A stretch of 28,716 nucleotides of DNA. Source: Plantago elongata. Taxonomy: Eukaryota > Streptophyta > Magnoliopsida > Lamiales > Plantaginaceae. The translations under genes and the position numbers were made by a program. The DNA lies in assembly GCA_036897095.1 (NCBI GenBank), contig JAYMSP010001802.1, forward strand, positions 1 through 28,716, given 5' to 3'. Every line of letters starts with the position of its first letter. Position 1 is the stretch's first letter. Below, piece after piece: positions 1 through 9,095 of this stretch. The notes beneath the pieces were generated by a model. It ran no database searches. It saw only the letters and a program-made list of their open reading frames with translations, and was not told the origin of the DNA.

Positions 1-609
1 AAACTTTGGTTTGTTGTTGTAACTCCTCACCATAAGTCCCTCTCCAAACACACTTTCGTTCTTCAAGGAAATCTTCTAATGCTCTTTCTGTCTAATCAAG
101 CATCTAACCTCTTCGAGGGTGACTTTCTTCTGTTCAGGGAATCCAATGTCATCTCTGATACTCTCATAGGACTTTGGTAGAGAATTGAGTAGAATAATAG
201 CCTTATCCTCATCTAGTAGCCTTGAATCTTCGATGTTATCCAAATCATCAAGCATCTTATTGAACACTGCCAATTGTTCAATGACACTTCGATCAGGATT
301 CACCCGGTACAAGTAGAGTTGAGATTTCATGAATAACCGTCGAGCAAGCGATCATGTTTGATACAACGAATCAAGCTTGTTCCATAGATCCGCAACGGTT
401 GCTTCCCTTGCAACTTCTCTCAATGGCTCATCACCAAGGCTCAGAATGATTGTTGTACGAGCCTTACCCTTCATCATTTTTCACTCCTGATCGGTTACCT
501 TCTCCGGTAACTTATCTATCAACATTAGAGCCATGTCCACATCTTGCTGAAACAAGATAGCTTCGATTTTGATTTTCCACAACGCAAAATCGTTGTTACC
601 TTTGAACAT
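1..609 (-). pseudogene. Ty1/copia retrotransposon gag remnant (partial, broken)
   Basis: The minus strand reads from an ATG at 609-607 into a copia-type Gag (UBN2 family; capsid/nucleocapsid precursor that packages the element RNA). Recognisable pieces are ALWKIKIEAIL near the start, ATVADLWNKLDSLY in the middle, and LLNSLPKSYESIRDDI then TLEEVRCLIRQKE further on, in the order usual for plant copia Gag. The frame is interrupted by three stops: TGA at 483-481, TGA at 354-352 and TAG at 78-76. Homology continues past each in the same frame (GEGLMVRS lies beyond the last), so the breaks are point mutations rather than frameshifts. The zinc knuckle and pol lie beyond the window edge. The copy cannot make a full Gag. 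The family call is firm; the lineage within copia is not resolved. Confidence 0.85.
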
Positions 610-700
610 ATCGACATCAATCCTTGTCGATCCCATTCTTACTACTCATATCGGCGATTACAATCGAAAACTCCTCCGAATTCCCATAGACGGCGTCACT

Positions 701-1166
701 TGTTGAGAATTCTGATCAATGACGCCGATCACAAATCACCAAAACCAATGCACAAACCAAAACAAGCAAGACACAAAGTAATTTACGTGGTTCGATTGGA
801 TAAATCCAGATCTACGTCCACGGAGAATCAAAAACTTTATTACTTCGACGTCTTCTCCATTACACCTTGTTAAAGAGAATAGAGCTAGAATTACATCACC
901 GAATTCAACTCTTAAACTCACAACAACAATACACTCAACTGACTATCACATAGAGCAAAGAAAAAGTGGTGAAATTGAACTAGTTTGCGTGAGAATTAAG
1001 TAAGATATTCCTCCTGCTCTGTTTTATACTTCAAGCCGGAAGAAGAAAACCGCCAAGTGAACATGAACCGTTCGATCTCAACAGATACAATTAATTCAAC
1101 GACTGAGACAAAAATGCGTTTCATCTTACATCATGATATTACGTTTTCTCCATTCCTGTTGTAACA
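701..1166 (-). repeat. Probable copia LTR (upstream LTR of the gag remnant)
   Basis: On the minus strand the segment begins TGTTACAACA at 1166 and ends TCTCAACA at 701, a TG...CA terminus pair of the kind seen in copia LTRs, and it lies directly upstream of gag. It contains a TATAAAA box (plus-strand 1022-1028). About 180-240 bp downstream of that box it carries the CGTGGACGTAG ... GAACCACGTAAAT motif that I recognise from the transcribed region of many plant copia LTRs. The usual primer binding site for initiator tRNA-Met (TGGTATCAGAGC) is not visible between 700 and 610, so the site has decayed or another primer was used. Boundaries are inferred because the partner LTR is outside the window. 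Confidence 0.55.
1022..1028 (-). promoter_or_regulatory. TATA box of the copia LTR
   Basis: TATAAAA on the minus strand inside the LTR, followed downstream by the conserved LTR leader motif. It would have driven the retroelement transcript. It is probably irrelevant now because gag is broken. Confidence 0.4.
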
Positions 1167-1298
1167 ACCTTGCACTGTAAATTACAAACCGACCCACACA
1201 CTTCTGTAAATGCTCGAAACACCCACAAAACTTCACATTTGGAATATAGTGATCATTTGAATTGTTATCTATTTATCTTATCCCATTGCTATTTTAGT

Positions 1299-1394
1299 TT
1301 GAGTGAAACGAGTGGTATGCTCGTTGAGGAGTGTTTTGCAGTATCAACCAGGATCGCTTGAGTGAAACGAGTGGTATGCTCGTTGAGGAGTGTT
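1299..1394. repeat. 37-bp direct repeat, two copies
   Basis: The 37-bp segment 1299-1335 (starting TTGAGTGAAACGAGTGGTAT) recurs identically at 1358-1394, giving a period of 59 bp with a 22-bp unrelated spacer. No gene overlaps it. Perfect identity suggests a recent local duplication. Confidence 0.9.
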
Positions 1395-1554
1395 CAGGAA
1401 GCCCTGCATTTTCTATTGCAAATTACATTTATCCTAATTTTGGTCAACCAAGATTATACATCGGACTAAGTTCCTCACTATAGCTTATGGTATCGATAAG
1501 TTGATACAATCGTAATCAAAAGATCATAAATTCAATTTTTAAAGTGGGACCTAG

Positions 1555-2405
1555 TGCTGGGAATGGTTGGTTAAAAACCATAACCATAACCATAACCAGC
1601 TAATAACCATTTACTTTTCCTGAACGGTTATTAACCATAATCGTAATCGTAACCGTTCAGTAACCAACTGGTTACAACCATAACAGGTTCGGTTTTTGGT
1701 TACGGTTATGGTTAAAAATCAAATCTCTAATTATTCAACCAGATCTCACAAAATCCCTAATTCCACCAGATCTCGCCAAATTGGGCGAGAATAGCTCCTG
1801 CCGACCACCTCCCCACTCCTCTCCACCGCCGCCACCTCCACCGCTGCCAACTCCACCTCCGTCACACCTCTCCTCTTCTTCACCCTTGCCTCCGTCCTCT
1901 CTCACATCGCCACCACCAAAAGAACATCCAAAAAATCCTCGCAATCATCACCGGCACCTCCTCCTTTCGAATTCTCCGTCGCAGCTTTCCGAGCACTCTC
2001 CACTGAGCGAATTTGGGCCATGGAAGCTCCATTGCGCGATTCTCAATGGCGATCGATGTATGGATTGTCCTATCCACTTTTCACCACTGTGGAGAAGAAG
2101 ACGATTGCGCAGGACGACAGGAGCTGTGGAGAAGAAGATGATGTTTTCGATGTATGGATTGTGCTAACCGGTTTTCACCACTGTGGAGAAGAAGACAGGA
2201 CAACAGGAGCTGTTTTCTGTTTGATTTCTTCCTCTCACCACTGTGATTTATGTTTGAATTTTCCTAATAACCTAAACCTATGATTTTCGGTTCTTTATGA
2301 TCAAACCGAAACCGGTCAATAATTATTTCTGTTCCGGTTTCGGTTATGGTTATTATTTAAATGGTTACGGTTATGGTTGTAACCAGAATCGAAATTATGA
2401 TTGAC
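1555..2405. repeat. hAT-like or foldback repeat with CCATAACC / GGTTATGG ends
   Basis: Both flanks of this block are built from the same short words in opposite orientation: AACCATAACC repeats at 1574-1660 and GGTTACGGTTATGG near 1690-1715 and 2340-2375. The left start reads TAGTGCTGGGAATGG, which resembles hAT termini, but I find no matching inverted end on the right and no 8-bp target duplication. The centre (1780-2270) is GC-richer and contains a proline-rich open frame and a tandem repeat. I read this as a degraded non-autonomous DNA transposon; the exact termini are unknown. Confidence 0.4.
2054..2230. repeat. 94-bp tandem repeat, about two diverged units
   Basis: CGATGTATGGATTGT starts at 2054 and again at 2148, each followed by TTTTCACCACTGTGGAGAAGAAGA and then an AGGAGCTGT word. 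The second unit is shorter and more diverged. It lies inside the 1555-2405 repeat block and probably amplified there. Confidence 0.7.
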
Positions 2406-2580
2406 CTGACAATGGGTAGATAAAACCCAGCCCATTGTCCAAATTTAAATTTTAGATTGGATTGGTTAATATCCAAAATTAGTATGTAACCCAACCCAAT
2501 CCAAACCCATACTATAATATAATTTCGGATTGGGCTGGGTAAAGGCTAAGGAAAACCTAACCCAAATTCACACATATACA
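2406..2580. repeat. Small hAT-like remnant rich in GGGTTGGGTT words
   Basis: The segment carries an inverted repeat at 2408-2416 and 2431-2439 (GACAATGGG / CCCATTGTC) and alternating ATTGGATTGG and AACCCAACCCAATCC words near 2456-2550, ending near GGATTGGGCTGGGT. This composition is typical of non-autonomous hAT elements in plants. I see no defined target duplication. Confidence 0.35.
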
Positions 2581-2685
2581 AACAAACGGCTTCAGGCTTC
2601 TTTTCTGGCTTGAGATTTGAGATATCGATCATCATCTTCATTCATCATCTTCTTCTGTCTCGGTCATCATCTTCTTCCGTCTCGG

Positions 2686-3068
2686 TCAGTGGACATCGGA
2701 AGGATTCGACATCAATTGTTCTTCAACCGATTGCTCTTGCTCTACATCCGAAATCACCTCCTGAGTTTCGACAGATGGAGGCTGCGAAGACACAGGATTG
2801 GAAAGTGCGGGTTTCAGGGAAAATCGAACTGAGAAAGGAAAATTCCGGCGGCAGTGACTGTGGTGACAGCTGCGAATTTTAGAGGGGTCAGAAACAAAGC
2901 TGGTTTGGGATTCTCGTGGCTTGCATTTTGATGGGAAGAAGCTGGGGCGTGGGAGAATTTGGGGGTTCTAAAGGATAGGGAAGAGGCGGAATTGGAGAGG
3001 GATGGGCGGTGGAGATTGGCGGGAGGTGGCGGATGGCGTTTGGCAGAGGTGGGAGTGAGAATGGACAT
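2686..3068 (-). pseudogene. Broken first exon of a probable plastid-targeted protein
   Basis: On the minus strand an ATG at 3068 opens an 84-residue frame rich in S, P, H and T with few acidic residues, then a short hydrophobic stretch (FAAVTTVTAAGIFL), a layout typical of a chloroplast transit peptide. It stops at 2816-2814. A different frame, starting near 2824, then gives an acidic segment (KPALSNPVSSQPPSVET ... EEQLMSNPSDV) that ends at a stop at 2688-2686. The two pieces read like one protein separated by a frameshift. The order of parts reminds me of the N-terminus of SLOW GREEN 1-type TPR proteins, but this is memory-based and weak. A telo-box (AAACCCTAA, plus-strand 3072-3080) sits just upstream of the ATG, as in many plant leaders. 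No TPR exons follow, so this looks like a captured or abandoned exon. Confidence 0.4.
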
Positions 3069-3360
3069 GTCTTAGGGTTTAGCTGATGATTCTCAAATCC
3101 AAAAAAATAAAAAAAATTAAAAAAAAAACTGTCGGCCCGACCGGACCGGTCCGGGTTTTAAAGGGCTGCGCCAAAATGGACAATTTATGGTTCAACCGGC
3201 CCGGTCAAATCCAAAACCATTCCTTTTCTCCTAGTTTGAATATCTATAATTTGGACAATAGACTGGATTTTATCTACACGTTGTCATGTGTTATAATTTT
3301 TTACCAACCATTCAAAAATCAAGTGGGACCAATCCTAAAAATATAAACATTTTGATTAGT
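3069..3360. repeat. Low-complexity and CGGCCCGACCGG-type repeat fragment
   Basis: An A-rich run (3102-3130) is followed by GGCCCGACCGGACCGGTCCGG (3134-3154) and a second AACCGGCCCGGTC word at 3194. These words are characteristic of hAT-type miniature elements, but no ends can be defined. No gene is seen. Confidence 0.3.
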
Positions 3361-4260
3361 ACGTTTTGATGATGTATCGAAAATACAGGCCCGTATATTA
3401 ACAACATCATTGTGATGTACGAAAAATCAAATAAATACCTATGAATCAAACTTGCACTTCCCTCCTCCTCACCCAGCCCCTCTTTACTCTCCCAATCCCT
3501 TCAATTGAGCGAAATGTTGATGACATTGTGTTTGGGAAGTTCAATATTAGGGCTCTGTACGTTTCTGATTCGCCTTCTCTTGTGCATTTGTACGAGGCAT
3601 CGAGGAATAATCGGCTGGTTTCGAAGAAGCAGAGTAGTATATGGTGGTAGACTCTGTGTTTAGTTTTCTGATTCTGCCCCTGTTTTTCGAATTTCATGCT
3701 TGATTGTGGGTCAAGATGATTGATTTTGGGTAAGGCCTCGATGAATTATATCTCAAGAGTTGTTCAGTTACATAGTCCTTTATCAAGGATCATGTCAGAA
3801 TGAAGCTCTGTTTTGTTTTAGACCTAGATATTTCCAGGTGATTCATTAACTTGCTGATTACACCGTTTTTACGATTTCGATTGAACACTGTGTTTCTTCT
3901 TCTTCTCTTGTTTGATAAATTAATGCTGATCTGCAGTTTGGGAAAATGTTTATGTTCTCTTAGTCTCATCTCATTAATTTTAGTTCCTATTTGTTTAGTT
4001 GTTTATACACTATATTCAGTTATATTAAGTTCGAACGAAGAGAACATAGCGATAGAGCATAGTTTAGGCCTTGTTTCTTAAGAAAATATGCTATTGTCAC
4101 AATGTAGGACTGTATAACAGTGTAAGGAAGGAAACTAATTACTCACTATATTTCTATATATCCGTCAAAGATGATTTGATTTGATTTCCTAATATCCCAT
4201 TCTTATCTGATCAAGAGTCATCATTTCTTGTAATTGCTAAAAGATTATGTCTTGCTATTT
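3361..4260. other. Stretch without a recognisable gene; one 69-aa open frame
   Basis: A plus-strand frame at 3441-3650 (starting MNQTCTSLLL, ending KKQSSIWW) has moderate coding-like composition but matches no family I know and has no clear splice partners. The following 400 bp are AT-rich and could be intron or intergenic DNA. From about 4100 the sequence is the upstream region of the subtilase gene. The frame may be a gene fragment; I do not assign a function. Confidence 0.25.
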
Positions 4261-4264
4261 CGCC

Positions 4265-4275
4265 CTATATATAGC
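4265..4275 (+). promoter_or_regulatory. TATA box of the subtilase gene
   Basis: CTATATATAGC lies about 100 bp upstream of the start codon at 4371, which allows a leader of about 70 nt. It is the best TATA element in the 300 bp before the gene. Confidence 0.55.
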
Positions 4276-4370
4276 AACTCTTATGATTCTCTGCACATTT
4301 TCCATTTATCCAAATATTTATTTTACGTTCCATCTCTCCAAACAAAAATTAAGGTTACTAACTTAGTAAC

Positions 4371-7300
4371 ATGATGAGAGCAGTGTACTTCTTGGTATTG
4401 GTCTTCCTCATACTTCAAGGTATTGCTCATGCATCACACATTGCTGGCACTGCTCGTGGATGGAATCGTACTGCTTCCGACGGCCGTAAGGTATGTTAAT
4501 GGTGGCCTTAGTTTATACTTTATACCATTTGATTTGATCCATTCTTTTGTCAAATTTGCATTACTTTAAGTAAATCAAATTTTAAGAAGTAATTGTTGAA
4601 AAAAAAGGACTAGTTGTTTCATTAACTCTGTCTCTTTATAATAGATTGACTGGTGCAATTTTTACAGCATTATGTTATCTACATGGGATCGCATTCGTTT
4701 CCTGACTCCGAATCTGTGATTTCTTCGAACCATGATATTCTTTCATCCATCATGGGCAGGTAATTGTTAAAAGAACAATAATTCTGAATATATAGACATA
4801 GTTTTGGCATGTAATATTATTTTCAAATGTAGTTTAGAAGAAGCTCGACGAGCAACGATTTACCATTATCACAGAAGCTTTAGAGGCTTCTCGGCTGTTC
4901 TTACACCACGACAAGCTGATCTAATTTCCAGTGAGTGTAGAAGCCTTCAAAAAATGCACATTTTCTGAGCTTTTCTTTTTCTTGCCTTTATGTCGCCAAT
5001 CTAATTTCGACATCCTGCAGAGAAGGAACATGTTGTGAAGGTTGTTGAGAATCAATATGGATACCTTCATACTACACGGTCATGGGATTTCATGGATGCT
5101 CGACCCAAAAGCTTGTTTTACATTGAAGCGAATCATAAGGACTACGACGTAATTGTTGGTCATTTTGACAGTGGTATCATACCTCCATCGATCTTTAGAT
5201 ACCATTATAGCATAATTAGAATATGGAACCCTGAAAGTCGAAACAAGCAATGATATGTTGTAAATGGAAGTAATTTTAAACATTTAACTACTTAATTTTT
5301 GTCAAGCATATGAATTTTATACTTGAACTTCCATTGCGTAACCAAAAGTTAATTTAAAGGGCTATTTTGGCTATTTTTTACACTGTCACAAGACAAGCTG
5401 TCATGCTTGTGTTGATTTCTACTCGCAGGGATATGGTTTGAATCGCTGAGTTTCAGTGCAGACGGGCTTGGCCCTGTTCCACATAGGTGGAGAGGAGAAT
5501 GTATAGATTCTGTTTGCACTCGGTGAGTTGATCCAACGTAATTATATACATTCCCTCCCTGGTGACTGTGAACCGCAATCAAAAGCATTTTACCTACTAG
5601 GAAGTGTTTAATTTCTTGTACTTAGATTCAAACACTTCGATTCTCACCTTAATCCATGCACAGGAAAGTGATTGGTGCGCGCTGGTACAAAGATGGATTT
5701 GAGCAAGACCATGGCCCAATTGAAAGATATCGTGGCGGCGTCCACTATGACTCTCCCCGTGACGACTTTGGTCATGGGACACACACTGCTTCAACGGCTG
5801 TTGGATCGGTTATAAAGAAGACTTTTACAACAGGCAGTTCAGAGGTTCATGGTGGGGCTCCTGGGGCTCGGCTTGCCGTGTACAAGACATGCTGGTTTAA
5901 TCTTTGCAGTTGTGCAGATGTGATTAAAGCTTTTGACGATGCAATAGCTGATGGTGTGGATATGATAACAATGTCACTTGGCGCGTCTGTTTCTGACAAT
6001 AAACCAGATTTTCTTCATGACTGTTTTTCCCTTGGAACCTTGCACGCGTTCCAGAGGGGAATTCTCGTTTCTACCAGTGGTGCAAACAATTTTGATCCTG
6101 GAACTATAGCAAATGCTGCTCCATGGTTGCTGACTGTTGGAGCTAGTTCCATCGATAGGGAGTTTATTAGTCGTCTTGAATTGGGAAATGGCCTAACTTT
6201 GAATGTAAGTCCTAAACATTTGAACTTTTAATGTAACTAGTTTTATTGAATTCTCTAATAATCTTCATTTACTATCTCTTGGATCTATACAGGGTCATGG
6301 ATTTTGTAAAAAAGGCATGACTAAGTTTAATGGAATTGTTTATGCAAGAGAAGCAGCACTTCGAGGGTTTCCTGCAGATGCTGCTAGGCAAGACAAGAGC
6401 CTCCAACTAAATATTTACATAAATTTCATTTGTCTGCATCATCAGTTAACATGACACTTCTACTTCTATATGAACACTTGCAGCGCATGCTTAAAGGACA
6501 CGCTTGACCAAGGGCTTATTTGGGGAAAGATCGTTGTCTGCACAATGGAAAACCGGGAAGAATTCAGTTCTGATAAATTAACTGTGGTAACTGATTTAGG
6601 TGGTGTTGGAGCAGTTGTTATAGACCCTTACGGTGTTGGTGTGATATCTGTGACTAACTTTCCAGTTACTGTGATTGATCAAGAGGATGCAAACAAGCTC
6701 TATATATACATGGTAACCACTAGGTAAGACTTGCACTACTTGTTTCCTTTTATCATCATTCTAACAAAATGTTGACTTGTTCCACTTTATCTCTCGACAA
6801 CAAATAGGGATCCTGTAGCTATCATTCATCCATCTGAGACTCAACTCAACACCAATCCTGCACCTAAAATGGCTCTATTTTCTTCCAAAGGACCTGGAAG
6901 TGCTCCGGACATAATCAAAGTATGTTTCGTCACTTGTCAATTTGAACGTGGAGTTTATTCAAAACTTATTTGCGTCTTAAACAACGTTATTAACTCCGTT
7001 AGAAACAAAACTTTGCTTTTTCAGCCAGATATAACAGCTCCAGGATTAAATATATTGGCATCTTTCCCTGTGTGGGATGCAGCACCAGATCCTAGCACCC
7101 CATGGTTCGGTTTAGATTCAGGCACTTCCATGTCTTGCCCTCATGCTTCTGGTGTGGCCGCACTTATAAAGGGCAAGCATCGAAAGTGGAGTCCTGCTGC
7201 AATTAAATCTGCCATAATGACCACAGGCAAGTTACTTGCAAGTTACAACTCCATGACGAAATTTACTTGTTGCAGCTGACTAACAAAATTTACCTGTTGC

Positions 7301-7838
7301 AGCTGTGCCAGTAGACACCAATAATAACCTGATACAATCAGGACAGGGATATGCTACGCCTTTTGACTTGGGATCAGGCCATCTGGAACCAACCAGGGCT
7401 CTTAATCCAGGACTTGTGTACGACTACAACTACAACGACGTCATGAGTTATCTTTGCAGCATTGAGGGTGCCCAGGGGTTAGCTGATATCTTACATGAGG
7501 ATGTTATATGTGGTTTCCCACTTATCCCCACATATGATCTCAACTACCCCTCCATTGCCGTCTCCAATTTACGTATCTCAACTGTGGTCACAAGAACCGT
7601 GACATACGTGGGACATCGAGGGGATCCCAAAGTATTTAACCTCCATGTCGAAAATCCAGAAGGGGTTGCACTAAACGTCGTGCCATCCTTTCTTGATTTC
7701 TCTCGGGGCGGAAGTAAAGCAACTTACAGGGTATTCATTGTAGCTGAACAAGAGCTGAGTGATTGGGCTTTTGGCAGCATTACATGGTTCAATGATGTTC
7801 ACACTGTCAGGAGCCCTGTTGCTGTCAAATCGAGTTGA
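4371..7838 (+). CDS. Subtilisin-like serine protease (subtilase, S8 family), 11 exons
   Basis: Secreted endoprotease of the plant SBT family, predicted to act in the cell wall or apoplast. Exons: 4371-4490, 4668-4759, 4833-4930, 5021-5173, 5429-5522, 5664-6204, 6293-6387, 6484-6723, 6808-6919, 7025-7226, 7303-7838; total 2283 nt, 760 aa, a normal family length. Order of parts: signal peptide (residues 1 to about 21, ending QGIAHA), I9 propeptide/inhibitor (about 41-120, HYVIYMGS to LHTTRSWDF), catalytic domain, inserted PA domain (about 370-480, with GKIVVC at 412-417), and a C-terminal Fn3-like domain (about 660-760). Catalytic residues are Asp153 (FDSG), His223 (GHGTH) and Ser550 (GTSMSCPH); the oxyanion Asn is Asn327. 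Oddities: SGIWFES replaces the usual [15 protein letters not shown] replaces SAGNSGP, and introns 7 and 10 have GC donors. The many exons suggest an SBT3/SBT5-like clade rather than the intron-poor SBT1 group; the subgroup is not certain. Confidence 0.93.
6388..6483 (+). other. GC-AG intron 7 of the subtilase gene
   Basis: The donor reads CTAG|GCAAGA and the acceptor CTTGCAG|C. Splicing joins GATGCTGCTAG to CGCATGC and gives DAASACLKD, matching the conserved cysteine segment that opens the PA-domain core in this family. A GT at 6367-6368 could also keep frame but would remove seven residues and has a poor consensus (GTTTCC), so the GC donor is preferred. Confidence 0.8.
7227..7302 (+). other. 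GC-AG intron 10 of the subtilase gene (76 nt)
   Basis: The donor ACAG|GCAAGT is a perfect match to the known GC-donor consensus AG|GCAAGT. Joining it to the acceptor TTGCAG at 7302 gives [12 protein letters not shown], the expected continuation after the catalytic serine region. A near-duplicate acceptor (TTGCAG ending 7275) lies 27 bp upstream; its use would leave a 49-nt intron and bring in a stop (GAC TAA) almost at once. Confidence 0.85.
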
Positions 7839-8239
7839 GGTTAGAGATTCAAGTGCAGTAGGTTCAGGTTGTAGAGTTGGTCCAGTTTCACTAATGGCCT
7901 TGTCATTCTAATCTTTGAATTTGATCTGTTTGCTTGTCAAATGCAGTATAGTATATATGCTTAGTTGTTTATCTGCTTTTGGCTAATCTGCAATCAATTG
8001 TGGTATGCTTGCCACTAAAAGATTTAGCTAATTACAGAAGCTGTGCTTGATGAACTATTTAGGATTTTTGTAATCACTAATCACCCCAGTTCCATCCAAT
8101 ATTTAGGATTTCTATTTTTTGCCATTTACCTCATGTACTTTTAGTAATAGTCCATTTGCCCCCTTCCAATTTTTTAGGGCGGATTTCTCCCATATTTTTG
8201 AATTAGGTGCAATATGCTTACAGAACGTTGTTCTGCATG
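7839..8239. other. 3' flank of the subtilase gene
   Basis: Presumed 3' UTR and downstream DNA. No clear AATAAA is seen. The segment about 7974-8042 resembles part of intron 1 of the nucleoside hydrolase gene (about 11761-11841). Nothing else is recognisable. Confidence 0.5.
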
Positions 8240-8247
8240 ATATGCGC

Positions 8248-9087
8248 TAGGGCTGCTCATTTCATCCGCGGATACGGATATCCGCCGAATATCCACTTTT
8301 ACGGATCGGATTGATCCGGTCCGTTGACTAACAAATCGAATAATGGATAGTATTTTTATTCTATCCGTGAAAAACGGATATATCCGCGGATATCCGTTAT
8401 CCGTTCAATTTTTAAAATATATATTAAAATATAATATAATATGTTTATTTCCCTATTGCACTAAATGTAATTCAATTGACTCCAGCCCTTATTCTCAGTA
8501 TTTCAAGCAGCCCACACTTTCACTTCACGTAGCTTGTTGTTTGTCCACTTCAATCCTCATTTATCTCTTCAATTTTCACTTCTAATTACTTTCCGAGGGC
8601 CCTAACTTATCTTTTAATTGTGATTCTGCTCTACTCTAGTGACATATAAACTCCTCTCTGTCGGCCGCCTCCTCTTATCTCCGATCCTCTCCTGATCTCC
8701 TTCTGCCAACCCTCCACTTTCAATGTTTTGTCTATTCGATTTAATTTCGTTTGTCTTCTAATTCGATTTGTTTATCTTCTGATTTGATTTTGTCTGTCTA
8801 TTCAATTTGATTTTGTTTGTCTTATGATTTGCATTTGTGATTCGATTTTATTTTTGTTTGAATTTTTTACCTTTGTTAACGTCTATACATTCTCAGAGAG
8901 TATTGTTAATAATAATGGAAGTAATGTCTACTCCAATATATTTTTTTCTATCGGATGACGTATATCCGTCAAATTTATCCATTATCCGGCAGATTTATCC
9001 GTATCCAATCCGTTCAAAATGGATTGGATAACGGATAGATTTTTTATTCATCCGTTTGACCGGATATTCGTCCGTTGCGCAGTCCTA
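8248..9087. mobile_element. Non-autonomous hAT-like transposon (840 bp)
   Basis: The left end is TAGGGCTGCTC and the right end, read inward, is TAGGACTGCGC: short imperfect inverted repeats of hAT type. The flanking 8-mers ATATGCGC (8240-8247) and ATACACGT (9088-9095) agree at 5 of 8 positions and all mismatches are transitions, consistent with an aged 8-bp target duplication. Subterminal regions are filled with ATCCG/CGGAT words (8265-8405 and 8950-9070), a known hAT habit. The interior holds degenerate repeats of a TTCGATTTGTTTGTCT-like word (8725-8870) and no transposase. Confidence 0.65.
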
Positions 9088-9095
9088 ATACACGT

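Noticed and set aside
1735..2167. Proline-rich open frame (1781-2167, plus) and glycine-rich frame (1735-1944, minus) as genes
   Set aside because: They are two strands of one low-complexity CCTCCACC tract inside a repeat block, with no conserved domain and no splice context.
2610..2882. Plus-strand open frames over the transit-peptide exon
   Set aside because: They are the antisense of the more protein-like minus-strand reading and consist partly of an ATCATCTTC repeat.
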